From NCBI GenBank assembly GCA_040268355.1, contig JAWRIT010000171.1, positions 1 to 23,657 on the forward strand: a stretch of DNA of 23,657 bases, in the 5' to 3' direction. The DNA is from UBA1367 sp040268355. Lineage in GTDB: Bacteria; Actinomycetota; Coriobacteriia; Coriobacteriales; Atopobiaceae. The translations under genes and the position numbers were made by a program. Positions 14,747-22,748 of the stretch are shown here, in pieces. Each line of letters starts with the position of its first letter. The stretch's first letter is position 1. The notes under the pieces were generated by a model. The model worked only from the letters and a program-made list of their open reading frames with translations. It was not told the origin of the DNA and made no database searches.

Positions 14747-15541
14747 CTAGATGAGCCCGTAGCGCTCGAAGGCCAGGTAGAGGCCATCCTTATCGATGGG
14801 CTCGGTGATGTGGTCGGCCGCCTGCTTGGCGGCTTCCGTGCCGTTGCCCATGCACACCCCCACGTCGGCTGCGCGCAGCATGGGGATGTCGTTGCCCGAG
14901 TCACCAAGGGCGAGGGTGCGGTACGTCATGCCGCAGCGGTGCTCCATGTGCGCTCGCACGCTCCCCAGAGCCGTCGCCTTGGAGTGGTTGACCTGCGTGA
15001 ATTCGGTCGCCGCTCCCATGGAGGTCTCTTGAAAGCCTGCCGGGACCGATGCCTTGACCTCATCGGACACCCCTCCTTCAACCCACAGCGAGTACTTGTA
15101 CACCTGCGCATGGTCGGCGTCGGTCATCTGCGAGATGTCGGGGTGGTCGATGAAGGGATCGTCGATGCGGGAGAGCATCTCGGACAGCTGCCGAAACATG
15201 GGCTGGTCATACGCGCGAATGAAGCAGCGGTCCCCACCCTCGGCGAGCAGGATGCCCTGTCCGATGTCGAGCGTGCGGCAGAGCAGGCGTGACGCCTCGG
15301 TACCCAGCGGCTCGTCCACGATCTTCTCGTCGCCGAGAAAGACCTCGGTGCCCGCCGCGTAACAACGCCCGTCCAGGCCATAGGTCGTGAGGTCGCGCGT
15401 GCCAGCGCGGGCACGACCGGTGTTGGAGAAGACGAGGTTGCCGTTTTCCTGTGCGCGTCCCACGGCCTCGACGGCGGAGTCCGGCACACCCAGGTCGTTC
15501 CAGAAGGTGTTGTCAAGGTCGAGAAACACGATAGTGGGCAT
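14747..15541 (-). CDS. Cof-type HAD-IIB family hydrolase
   Basis: A 264-aa haloacid-dehalogenase superfamily phosphatase. Seen: nucleophile motif FLDLDNT with D8 and general acid/base D10, motif II at FSNTGR (about 38-43), the motif III lysine K188 in HSKATAL and motif IV LGDSGNDIP with D214 and D218. The cap inserted between motifs II and III is of the Cof/IIB type. Members hydrolyse sugar phosphates or other small phosphomonoesters; the substrate here is unknown. The start at 15541 is chosen because AGAGGAG lies 5 nt upstream and the family begins just before the DLD motif; an ATG 30 nt further upstream is less likely. A TATACT box at 15578-15573 could be its promoter. It is followed on the same strand by the DUF1275 gene. 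Confidence 0.9.
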   Translation of the reverse strand: MPTIVFLDLDNTFWNDLGVPDSAVEAVGRAQENGNLVFSNTGRARAGTRDLTTYGLDGRCYAAGTEVFLGDEKIVDEPLGTEASRLLCRTLDIGQGILLAEGGDRCFIRAYDQPMFRQLSEMLSRIDDPFIDHPDISQMTDADHAQVYKYSLWVEGGVSDEVKASVPAGFQETSMGAATEFTQVNHSKATALGSVRAHMEHRCGMTYRTLALGDSGNDIPMLRAADVGVCMGNGTEAAKQAADHITEPIDKDGLYLAFERYGLI

Positions 15542-15572
15542 CGAGGCTCCTCTGGTTGTCGGTAAAGACACC

Positions 15573-15578
15573 AGTATA
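15573..15578 (-). promoter_or_regulatory. Candidate -10 element for the HAD phosphatase gene
   Basis: TATACT, read on the minus strand, lies about 31 nt upstream of the chosen ATG and matches the -10 consensus at five of six positions. The sequence 17 nt further upstream (TCGCCG) is only a weak -35 match. Confidence 0.45.
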
Positions 15579-15678
15579 GCGGGACTATCGAGGCGCGGCG
15601 ACGGATCGAGCGCCCACGTTCGCCCCGCCGAGGGTAGTCGCGTCCCACCAGACGTCCGCGCCTCCCGATGGCCCCTTC

Positions 15679-17343
15679 CTAGGAGGCGATGCTAGAGAGC
15701 ACGGCGGACAGGGCGATGAGCACGCCCACGATGGACTCGCCGCCGAGAAGCCCCGACGCGACCACGATGCCGTTGTCCTCATGGCTGAGCTCGGAGTCGG
15801 CCTCGTCCTCTCTTCCTGCGCGAAGACGGTCAAGGACGAGCTTGGCTAGGGCGCCGACGGGCGCGGTGAGGGACATGTGGAAGGGCAGGTAGACGCCGAG
15901 GCCAACCATCATGGCGGGAAGGCCCAGGCAGTAGAGCACGATCCCTGTGACCAGTCCCGTGGCAAAGGCGGGCACGCTGGGCACGCCCGAGACCATGGTG
16001 GCGACCACCGACGCCTGGGCGGAGACGAACAGCTTGCCAGGCCCGAAGGCGTCGGTGCCGTAGGCGCCGGCGAGCGCGACCAGCACCACGACGGAGACGA
16101 CGGTGCCCAGCAGCGCTCCGATGGCCTGTCCGACCCACATGCGCCGGGGGTTGGTGCCCAGAAGCTGGCCGGTCTTGAAGTCGCTCATGACATCCCCGCC
16201 CAGGCCGCACGCCACCGCGATGACGCCTGCCACAAAGAAGAGCTTGACCTGGTCCGCCTCTCCGAGTGCGGCCACGACGAGCAGCACGATGAGCCCGAAG
16301 ATCTCCATGGGGTCGATGCCGGTCTGGCCCACCGACTGGGCGCTCATGATGGTGGTCACAAAGCTCAGCGCGACCACGATGGCAGTGGCGATGGGACCAA
16401 GCCCCAGCCCGACACACAGGAGCGCCGCGGCACCGACCACAAGGCCACCCAGCACCCATCGGTCCGTGGGCCGGATCTCGGAGGGGATCGTCTCCGTGCC
16501 GCCCCTGTCGCCCTTGCCCACCGCCCGCGCGATCTGGGGCAGGATGTCGCGCAGGACCACGCCGAGGCCAGAGCCCATCATGAGGCCCATGCCCAGGCTC
16601 GACACGATTCCCTGGGCGGTCGTGAGGCCCCACAGTCCAAGCGAGGTCCCACCGACGATGATCCCCATGTTGGCGAACACGGCCCCACCGAACCAGCACG
16701 CGACGGCGGCGCCACCGACAAGAAAGCCGATGGAGAGCATCATGGGGGAGTTGTAGATGCCAAAGCTCACGCCCGGAATGGGCAGGGCGAGCAGCATGGC
16801 GGGGATGGCGCCGAACACGTCGCGCGCCATGCTCCATATGCCGGCGAGGGCCATGGAGCCAAAGAGCCTGACGCCCGTGCGACCACCGGCCTGGCTTGCC
16901 GTGAGCGTCTCGGCCGCGGCCACGCCGATGGGGTACTCAAGGACGGACGCCTCGACGAGCCGCCGGCGGATGAGCGCGGTGCAGACCAGGCCAAGCAGGG
17001 TGCCCGCCAGTGCCACGCACAGCACCTGCAGCCAGCTGACCTCGTCGGCGAGACCGAGCATCCAGATTCCGGGAATGGTGAAAGCGATGCCGCCAGCCAC
17101 CATCGAGCCGGCCGACATGATGATCTGCGTGACGTTCGCCTCGTTCAGGCTCCTGTTGCCAAACGCCCGCAGCAGCACGAGGGCGGTGATGGAGGTGAAT
17201 ATGGTGGGCCAGGGGAGGGCGCCCATCTTGAGGGCCGTGTAGACCGAGGACGCCGTGATGACGACGCACCCGATGGTGCCAATGAGAAGCGCAGGCAGGC
17301 TCAGTCTCTCCCGCGCCTCAAGGCGGTCGCTTGCAGTGTTCAT
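15679..17343 (-). CDS. OPT-family transporter
   Basis: A 554-aa polytopic membrane protein of the oligopeptide transporter (OPT) family, which imports peptides or metal-chelate compounds by proton coupling (family knowledge). Seen: many hydrophobic helices over the whole length, an N-terminal segment with YTALKMGALPWPTIF at about 40-54, and the bacterial OPT signature GGDVMSDFKTGQLLGTNPRR followed by MWVGQAIGALLG at about 373-405. A soluble acidic loop (about 500-515) precedes two final helices. The start at 17343 has AAGGAG 5 nt upstream; the open frame runs further upstream only because of GC bias. It is shorter than many OPT proteins (above 600 aa), but I see no break. It is divergent from the CoaX-like gene across 114 nt. 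The substrate is unknown. Confidence 0.9.
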   Translation of the reverse strand: MNTASDRLEARERLSLPALLIGTIGCVVITASSVYTALKMGALPWPTIFTSITALVLLRAFGNRSLNEANVTQIIMSAGSMVAGGIAFTIPGIWMLGLADEVSWLQVLCVALAGTLLGLVCTALIRRRLVEASVLEYPIGVAAAETLTASQAGGRTGVRLFGSMALAGIWSMARDVFGAIPAMLLALPIPGVSFGIYNSPMMLSIGFLVGGAAVACWFGGAVFANMGIIVGGTSLGLWGLTTAQGIVSSLGMGLMMGSGLGVVLRDILPQIARAVGKGDRGGTETIPSEIRPTDRWVLGGLVVGAAALLCVGLGLGPIATAIVVALSFVTTIMSAQSVGQTGIDPMEIFGLIVLLVVAALGEADQVKLFFVAGVIAVACGLGGDVMSDFKTGQLLGTNPRRMWVGQAIGALLGTVVSVVVLVALAGAYGTDAFGPGKLFVSAQASVVATMVSGVPSVPAFATGLVTGIVLYCLGLPAMMVGLGVYLPFHMSLTAPVGALAKLVLDRLRAGREDEADSELSHEDNGIVVASGLLGGESIVGVLIALSAVLSSIAS

Positions 17344-17406
17344 ATGTGCTCCTTCGTATACCCGCTCTTCCGAACGAAGAGTCGACGTACGCCATGGATG
17401 AACAGC

Positions 17407-17414
17407 AGTATAGT
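17407..17414. promoter_or_regulatory. Overlapping bidirectional -10 elements
   Basis: AGTATAGT contains TATAGT reading toward the CoaX-like gene (17409-17414, plus) and TATACT reading toward the OPT gene (17412-17407, minus). Both fit the -10 consensus at five of six positions. Neither has a good -35 box at standard spacing, so this may be a -10-driven bidirectional promoter. Confidence 0.4.
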
Positions 17415-17428
17415 TGCAAACAAGCAAC
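17413..17428. repeat. Short inverted repeat, possible operator
   Basis: GTTGC (17413-17417) and GCAAC (17424-17428) flank AAACAA and overlap the edge of the bidirectional -10 region. The placement suits a repressor site or a small leader hairpin for the CoaX-like transcript. At 5 bp per arm, chance occurrence is possible. Confidence 0.25.
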
Positions 17429-17457
17429 GATGGTGCGCGAGAGGGGGCGAACACGGC

Positions 17458-18276
17458 ATGATCAGACGAGACGAGATGAGCGTGCTGGCGGTCGAGGTGG
17501 GCAACGGGTCCACGAGCTTTGGGTTGTTCGTGGCGGGCGAGCTGGCAGGGACGCTGGAGAGCTCGACGCCTTTGCGCCTGACGGTCGACGAGGCTCGTGC
17601 GCAGGCACGCTCCATCGTTGACCGCTACCTCTCCGCCAACAGCATCGAAAGTGCCTTTGAGCTCGGTGGAGCGATCCTTTCGTGCGTGGTGCCCGCGCAC
17701 ACCGACGTGTGGCGGCAGGCGTTGAGTCGGGAGGCCGCCTCGCGCGCGCTGGTCGTGGGCCCAGGCCTCAAGACGGGCGTGCGCATGCGGCAGGACGATC
17801 CCTCGAGCGTGGGGTCCGACCGCGTGGCCAACGTGGTCGCCGCTCGCCAGGCGCTCGGCGCTCCGGCTGTGGTGGTCGACGTGGGAACCACCACGAACAT
17901 CGAGGTGATAGACGAAACGGGGGCCTTTGCGGGAGGCGTCATCTGTCCGGGCATCATGGTGGGCGCACGAGCGCTTGGCGAGTCGACGGCGTTGCTTCCC
18001 ATGGTGGAGTTGCAGGTCCCGCGCTCGGTCGTCGGCCGCAGCACGCGCGAGGCCATGCAGGCGGGCGTCGTGCTCGGCGAGGTCGCGCGCGTGGACGGGC
18101 TGCTGGACATGGTGATGGCGGAGATGGGCCGGGAGGCACCCATCGTCATGACCGGGCGCTACGCGCAGGTGATCGCGCCGCTGTTGCGCCATGACGTGAC
18201 GGTGGACGACTCGCTGACCCTGCGCGGCCTCGCCCACCTCTGGTACGAGCGTCGTGGCCGATCGGCGGGGGCGTAG
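17458..18276 (+). CDS. Divergent type III pantothenate kinase (CoaX-like)
   Basis: A 272-aa ASKHA-fold protein of the CoaX family, which phosphorylates pantothenate in the first step of coenzyme A synthesis. Seen: VEVGNGSTSFGLF near the start, GSDRVANVVAA in the middle, VVDVGTTTNIEVID, then GGVICPGIMVGARAL. The fold motifs are all present, but several key positions differ from typical CoaX. The first-motif aspartate (D6 in Thermotoga CoaX) is glutamate, the following NT is NG, GTATT is GTTTN, and the late TGG is TGR. The two other catalytic-type aspartates (in SDR and VVDVG) are kept. It may be a poor kinase, have changed specificity, or be a regulatory paralogue. The ATG at 17458 follows GAGGGGG by 10 nt; an ATG at 17476 fits the usual family N-terminus better but has little ribosome-binding site. 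It is divergent from the OPT gene. Confidence 0.82.
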   Translation: MIRRDEMSVLAVEVGNGSTSFGLFVAGELAGTLESSTPLRLTVDEARAQARSIVDRYLSANSIESAFELGGAILSCVVPAHTDVWRQALSREAASRALVVGPGLKTGVRMRQDDPSSVGSDRVANVVAARQALGAPAVVVDVGTTTNIEVIDETGAFAGGVICPGIMVGARALGESTALLPMVELQVPRSVVGRSTREAMQAGVVLGEVARVDGLLDMVMAEMGREAPIVMTGRYAQVIAPLLRHDVTVDDSLTLRGLAHLWYERRGRSAGA

Positions 18277-18360
18277 CCTGCGGCTCCAGACGAGGTGCCG
18301 TGCCCCAACGGTTCTGACGAAGGGTCGCGCGCACGCCGAGCGGGCCAGCTGCCTCTCGAG

Positions 18361-18831
18361 CTAGCGCTCTTTCACAAGCTTGCCGGTCAGGTGCTCGATC
18401 TCGAGCTCGAGGACGGCCGTGCGCGCGAGGGAGCGTTCGATGTGCTCGCGCTCGCCTTCCAGGGTGGGGAAGTACTTGGAGGCCAGCTCCCACAGGGCCG
18501 CGCGCTTGGCGTCGGGATCGTCGACGAGCCGGATGCGCCCGAAGGCTATGACCGAGCGAAAGGTGAGCCACCAGTGCTCGTCGGAAGCTTGGCCATCGGA
18601 GAGCACGCAGAAGCTGCATCGGTCACAGCTGGTGATGGCGTCGAGCTTGTGTCCCTCGACGGCCCCGTGGAAGCGGAGGCGTCCGTCGGCGTAGACGTAG
18701 TTCAGGGGCAGGGCGTAGGGGTAGCCACCATCGCCAAGCACGGCCAGCACGCCGCGACGCCCCTGGGCAAGGACCTCCTCGCTTTCCTCGTGCGTGAGCT
18801 GCTGTCCCTTGCGTCTCATCTCGCGCCACAT
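18361..18831 (-). CDS. Pyridoxamine 5'-phosphate oxidase-like FMN-binding protein (NimA-like)
   Basis: A 156-aa split-barrel flavin-binding protein. Seen: N-terminal MRRKGQ and EEVLAQGRRGVLAVLG, the strand motif GYPYALPLNYVY at 36-47, FHGAVEGHKLDA at 54-65 (histidine and lysine at the usual flavin-contact positions) and the conserved FRSVIAFGRIRLV at 91-103. This arrangement is that of NimA-like PNPOx relatives, some of which reduce nitroimidazoles or other small molecules using FMN; it is not the PdxH enzyme itself. The short TSCDRCSFC stretch at 67-75 has three closely spaced cysteines. The ATG at 18831 has AGGGAG 5 nt upstream, which decides it over longer GC-driven starts. It is convergent with the CoaX-like gene and divergent from helD. 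Confidence 0.86.
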   Translation of the reverse strand: MWREMRRKGQQLTHEESEEVLAQGRRGVLAVLGDGGYPYALPLNYVYADGRLRFHGAVEGHKLDAITSCDRCSFCVLSDGQASDEHWWLTFRSVIAFGRIRLVDDPDAKRAALWELASKYFPTLEGEREHIERSLARTAVLELEIEHLTGKLVKER

Positions 18832-18989
18832 AGCGCTCCCTTCGCCGTTTTCTGAGTAGGATAGACCAACGGCCTCATGCTGGGCGTGCGGGCGCGGTCC
18901 CATTCCCAACCTTGCATGTCGTCCCAGCTGCCTCGCCCGTTGCGGTAGGATCTTGCGGGTAGCGACGAACGAAGAGCACGGACAAGGAC

Positions 18990-21128
18990 ATGGCATACGA
19001 GCACGAACAGCACGGCAACCTTGAGGACGAGGTCTTCCAGGAGGAACAGCGCACCCTGCGCGACATCTACGCGCAGCTCGTGAGCATGCGTGACACCCTG
19101 ACCTCTGAGCTCGAGGTGGGCCACAAGGAGATGGCGCAGGACCTCATCGCCATGAGCGAGGAGGTGCGCCTCGACTTCGCCGGCGCCGACGAGACCATGG
19201 AGACCCTGGCGGCCATCGAGACGCTGAACAGCGTCATCGACACCTACAACCAGTCCCACGACTTCTCCGTCGACAAGCTGCGGCGCATCCTGCTGCTGCT
19301 CATGCAGCCCTACTTCGCCAAGGTCCGTCTGCAGATGCGTCCCGGACGGCCTGCGCGAGATGTCTACATCGGGGCGGCGGGCGTCACCGACGAGCGTCGT
19401 CGTCCGCTCGTCGTGGATTGGCGAAGCCCTGTGGCGCAGACCTACTACAACCAGGAGATGGGCCCGACCTCCTACGAGGTGGACGGCAAGACCCGCACGG
19501 TCAACCTGGAGCTGCGGCGTCAGTTTGACATCACGCAAGACGTGCTCCACATGTACTTCGACACGACCGTCGCCATCCAGGACGCCCTGCTCCTGGGAGC
19601 CTTGAAGCGGCATCACTCCGAGAAGCTCCATGCCATCACCGCGACCATCCAGCGCGAGCAGAACGCGGTCGTGCGTCACGAGGACGTGCCGGCGTTGCTC
19701 GTCGATGGCATCGCGGGCAGTGGCAAGACCTCGGTGATGCTCCAGCGCATCGCCTACCTCTTCTACCAGCAGCGTGAGACCCTGCGTCCTGACCAGGTCT
19801 ACCTGTTCTCGCCCAACGACGTCTTCGAGCGCTACATCGACACGGTGCTGCCCTCGCTTGGCGAGTCCAACCCACAGACCGTCACCTGGCGCGGCTTCCT
19901 CGCGGGCCTGGGGCTCTCGGAGCGAGGAAGCGGAGACGCGGTTGACCCCGCATCGCTGCGCCTTTTGGAGGAGCGCCTGCCGCAGCTCGAGCTGGAGCCC
20001 GAGGATCTTCGCGAGGTGCGGCAAGGGGAGACCGTGCTGCTCAAGGCCTCGCAGGTGCAAGCTGCGCTCGCCAAGTTCTCGCAGTTCCCCGTGGGACCAC
20101 GGCTCTGCGCGCTCACCTGCGACGAGCTGCATGATCGGCTCAACCGTCGGTTTGCGCAGCTCGCGCGCACCGACGAGATCCAGGAGGAGCTGCTGGGCCT
20201 TGACGTGGACGAGCAGGTCGAGATCTTTGGCGAGACCATTGGCTCCGTCGACGAGGAGGAGCTCGTCGCCCGCGCTCGCACCTATGTGGAGCATCGCTTC
20301 GCCGGTGCGCACGACAGCATCGAACGGCTCTCGTGGCTGCGACTCGATCGGATCGGCATGCGCCTGCTGGGCACTACCAGCGTGAGCGCGGCCGAGTGGC
20401 TGTTCCTCAAGGTGCTCGTGAGCGGCCACGGCGAGCGCGACGCCCGCTACGTCATGATCGACGAGGTGCAGGACTACACGGTCACGCAGCTCATGGTTCT
20501 GGCGCGCTACTTCTCGCGGGCGCACTTCCTGCTGCTTGGCGACGAGCACCAGGCCATTCGTGAGGGCACGGCCAGCTTCGCGCAGATTGGCGAGGTCTTT
20601 TCCCAGACGCACGGCACGGTCGAGGTGTGCCAGTTGCGCACGAGCTACCGCTCCTCGCCCGAGGTCACCGAGCTCTTCGCCTCGCTCGTGGACGAGCGCG
20701 AGCGCATGAGCCTCTCGTCGGTGCGCGCGGCCGGTGTTCCCCCGTTGCTGGCGGAGCGCCCCGATCGCGAGGAGTACCTGGCCACACTGCGTGAGCTCGT
20801 GGGCCAGGCGGCAGGGGAGGGTGGCCTGACGGCCATCGTGGTGGCGGATCGCAGCCGGGCTGGCTGGCTGGGGCGCCAGCTCGGCGATGGCGTCCATGTC
20901 ATGCGCAGGGACGAGGCACTGCCAGAGGCCGGCGTGGTCGTCATGGACCTGCCGCTGGCCAAGGGCCTGGAGTTCGACCACGTGATCATCCCGGACGCGC
21001 AGGAGGAGGTTTACCCTGCGACGGACCTCTCACGTCGGCGTCTCTACACGGCCATCAGCCGCGCCATGCACCGGGTGAGCATCGTCTCCCAGGGATCGAT
21101 GACCCCGCTGCTCGCTGACTGGCTGTGA
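18990..21128 (+). CDS. helD: HelD-like RNA polymerase recycling ATPase
   Basis: A 712-aa superfamily 1 (UvrD/Rep-like) motor protein of the HelD group. HelD enters RNA polymerase channels, displaces nucleic acid and recycles stalled enzyme; some homologues also protect against rifampicin (family knowledge). Seen: a coiled-coil N-terminus (about 10-100) corresponding to the arm that reaches into the secondary channel; the HelD-typical YIGAAG and VVDWRSPVAQTYYN at about 125-150; Walker A GIAGSGKT at 240-247 with K246; Walker B VMIDEVQD at 488-495; the LLLGDEHQA motif; SYRSS at 552-556; and C-terminal GLEFDHVIIPDAQ with YTAISRAMHR. The ATG at 18990 begins the protein as other HelDs do, but AAGGA lies only 1 nt upstream, so translation may be weak or depend on GAAGAG further up. 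It is convergent with the PTS permease gene. Confidence 0.93.
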   Translation: MAYEHEQHGNLEDEVFQEEQRTLRDIYAQLVSMRDTLTSELEVGHKEMAQDLIAMSEEVRLDFAGADETMETLAAIETLNSVIDTYNQSHDFSVDKLRRILLLLMQPYFAKVRLQMRPGRPARDVYIGAAGVTDERRRPLVVDWRSPVAQTYYNQEMGPTSYEVDGKTRTVNLELRRQFDITQDVLHMYFDTTVAIQDALLLGALKRHHSEKLHAITATIQREQNAVVRHEDVPALLVDGIAGSGKTSVMLQRIAYLFYQQRETLRPDQVYLFSPNDVFERYIDTVLPSLGESNPQTVTWRGFLAGLGLSERGSGDAVDPASLRLLEERLPQLELEPEDLREVRQGETVLLKASQVQAALAKFSQFPVGPRLCALTCDELHDRLNRRFAQLARTDEIQEELLGLDVDEQVEIFGETIGSVDEEELVARARTYVEHRFAGAHDSIERLSWLRLDRIGMRLLGTTSVSAAEWLFLKVLVSGHGERDARYVMIDEVQDYTVTQLMVLARYFSRAHFLLLGDEHQAIREGTASFAQIGEVFSQTHGTVEVCQLRTSYRSSPEVTELFASLVDERERMSLSSVRAAGVPPLLAERPDREEYLATLRELVGQAAGEGGLTAIVVADRSRAGWLGRQLGDGVHVMRRDEALPEAGVVVMDLPLAKGLEFDHVIIPDAQEEVYPATDLSRRRLYTAISRAMHRVSIVSQGSMTPLLADWL

Positions 21129-21188
21129 GCGAGGCCTGCAGGCACTGACACGGAGGGAAGAGGCACCTATGTGTCAGCCCGCGTCACA

Positions 21189-21218
21189 GCGGCACGAATC
21201 CGATCGGATTCGTGCCGC
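21189..21218. repeat. Perfect 30-nt palindrome between convergent genes
   Basis: Bases 21189-21218 are perfectly self-complementary: a 13-bp stem (GCGGCACGAATCC) closed by a GATC loop. It lies in the 114-nt gap between the helD stop and the PTS EIIC stop. TGTCA at 21173 and TGACA at 21230 extend the dyad. No T-run follows. It probably ends or stabilises both converging transcripts; a protein-binding dyad is the alternative. Confidence 0.7.
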
Positions 21219-21242
21219 GGGATCACAGATGACAGGCGGTCG

Positions 21243-22577
21243 TTACGCGCTCGTCTCGGCGGTGGCTGCCGTCGCAGCCGCCTGCTCCTCCTCGTAGGCG
21301 TGCTGGTCGGCGCGCCGATAGAAGGGGAAGTAGATGAGCCCGTCAATGACGATCACGACAATGGCCGCAAGCACTCCCAAGATGCCGATGGTAAAGAACG
21401 GCGTGACGAACGCCGGCGTGACCCATGGCAGGGAGACCGTCGGGTTAAGGGTGTTGAAGACGCCAAGGTGATAGAACAGTATGCCCATCAGGCCGTTGAC
21501 GAACGCCGTGCCCACGAGCGGAATGAAGTAGATGGGGTTGAGCATGATGGGCAGGCCAAAGATGAGCGGCTCGTTGATGTTGAAGAGGCCCGGGCCGATG
21601 GCGAGCTTGCCGAGGGCCTTGTAGCGCTCGGACTTGGCCGTGAAGGGCATGATGAGGGCAAGGCCCAAGGTGTTGCCGGTACCGCCGAAGGCATAGTAGG
21701 AGAACGTGGCGGTGAGGAGCAGGAAGGGAAGCGGCTCGCCGGCGAGGAAGGCCGCGCTGTTCGCGGCAGCGGCGGTCATGAGCACCGGGTAGTACATCAT
21801 GATGACGGTGTTGGGGTGGATGCCAAAGAACCAGCAGGAGGCGGCCAGCACCATGACAAGGAGTGCCGAGGCCGGCGAGGCGCCGAGCGACATGATGGGG
21901 GCGCCGATGACACCGTTGATGAAGTCGAAGTAGTTCCCCCAGGCAGTGAAGCCAAAGGCGACACGGACGATGAGCACGATCGTGAAGATGATGATGGCGC
22001 TGATCGAGGGCGCGAGCGACTGCGCGACCATGGGCGGAACGCCGTCGGGCAGAGTGATGACGAGCCCTTTGTTGTCGAGCCAGACATAGATGCCCACAAT
22101 GACTAGGGCGAGCACCATGCCGGCGAAGACGCCGTCAGAGCCGAGGTATCCCGTGGGGAGTCCGGCGACGGACGTCACCGCGTTGCCCTCGGCATCAGCG
22201 AGCTCGACCGGGATGAGGTGCGGCATGAGGGCGAGGAAGGCGCCCAGCGAGAGCACGGCGCCCGTGACGCCGGACTTGCCGCGCAGCTGTGCGCTGTTGT
22301 AGCCGATGAGCGTGGACATGTAGATGGCCGTCATCGACATGGTGACCGAGATGACCTCGTTCATGTGCACGCCGATGCCGGTGGACGTCCAGAATTCCTG
22401 CAGCGCGGGAACCGGGAGGTTGTAGAGAATCGCGATGAGGGCGGTGCCGAGCGTGAGCGGCATCGTACCCATGGCACCATACTGAATGGCAAGCACGGTC
22501 TTGTTCTGGCTGAGCTTGCCGGCGACGGCCATGACCCGATCGAGCAGACTGGGTCCCGTGCTCGTGGTTTCTTCCAT
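21243..22577 (-). CDS. PTS sugar permease EIIC, lactose/cellobiose family
   Basis: A 444-aa membrane permease of the phosphotransferase system. EIIC carries a beta-glucoside or disaccharide across the membrane while EIIB phosphorylates it. Seen: about ten hydrophobic helices and the hallmark GPGLFNINEPLIFGLP followed by IMLNPIYFIP at about 323-348, with an earlier FGIHPN segment. The length suits the Lac-family CelB type. The ATG at 22577 is chosen because the purine-rich GGAGGAAGGG (22593-22584) lies just upstream; an ATG at 22598 would put that site inside the gene. No EIIA or EIIB is in the window, so partners must be encoded elsewhere or to the left on another operon. It follows an RpiR regulator on the same strand across 171 nt. 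The sugar is not deducible. Confidence 0.92.
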   Translation of the reverse strand: MEETTSTGPSLLDRVMAVAGKLSQNKTVLAIQYGAMGTMPLTLGTALIAILYNLPVPALQEFWTSTGIGVHMNEVISVTMSMTAIYMSTLIGYNSAQLRGKSGVTGAVLSLGAFLALMPHLIPVELADAEGNAVTSVAGLPTGYLGSDGVFAGMVLALVIVGIYVWLDNKGLVITLPDGVPPMVAQSLAPSISAIIIFTIVLIVRVAFGFTAWGNYFDFINGVIGAPIMSLGASPASALLVMVLAASCWFFGIHPNTVIMMYYPVLMTAAAANSAAFLAGEPLPFLLLTATFSYYAFGGTGNTLGLALIMPFTAKSERYKALGKLAIGPGLFNINEPLIFGLPIMLNPIYFIPLVGTAFVNGLMGILFYHLGVFNTLNPTVSLPWVTPAFVTPFFTIGILGVLAAIVVIVIDGLIYFPFYRRADQHAYEEEQAAATAATAETSA

Positions 22578-22688
22578 GACGTTCCCTTCCTCCCTCATAT
22601 GGCGGCATGAAGCAACATGGCTGCGATGCCTCGGTCATCACCAACTCTACATAAGTCCCGCCGTTCTGGCTATGCAGGCGAAAGGCCA

Positions 22689-22701
22689 AAACGTTCCGTT
22701 T
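22689..22701. promoter_or_regulatory. Candidate operator upstream of the EIIC gene
   Basis: AAACG (22689-22693) and CGTTT (22697-22701) form an inverted repeat with a 3-nt centre, in a locally AT-rich patch between the RpiR regulator and the permease gene. It sits about 115 nt upstream of the permease start. RpiR regulators often bind dyads near adjacent sugar genes; binding here is inference. Confidence 0.3.
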
Positions 22702-22748
22702 GCAATAGTTGAAAATGAGTTACCGGCAGGGAGGACGCGAGCACGCGC

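Noticed and set aside
15877..17457. Upstream extension of the CoaX-like frame (799 codons in total) over the OPT gene
   Set aside because: The first ~530 codons are an H/D/G-rich antisense shadow of the OPT transporter; the CoaX fold starts at about 17476.
18816..20981. 721-codon minus-strand frame opposite helD
   Set aside because: Antisense shadow; helD motifs on the plus strand are complete.
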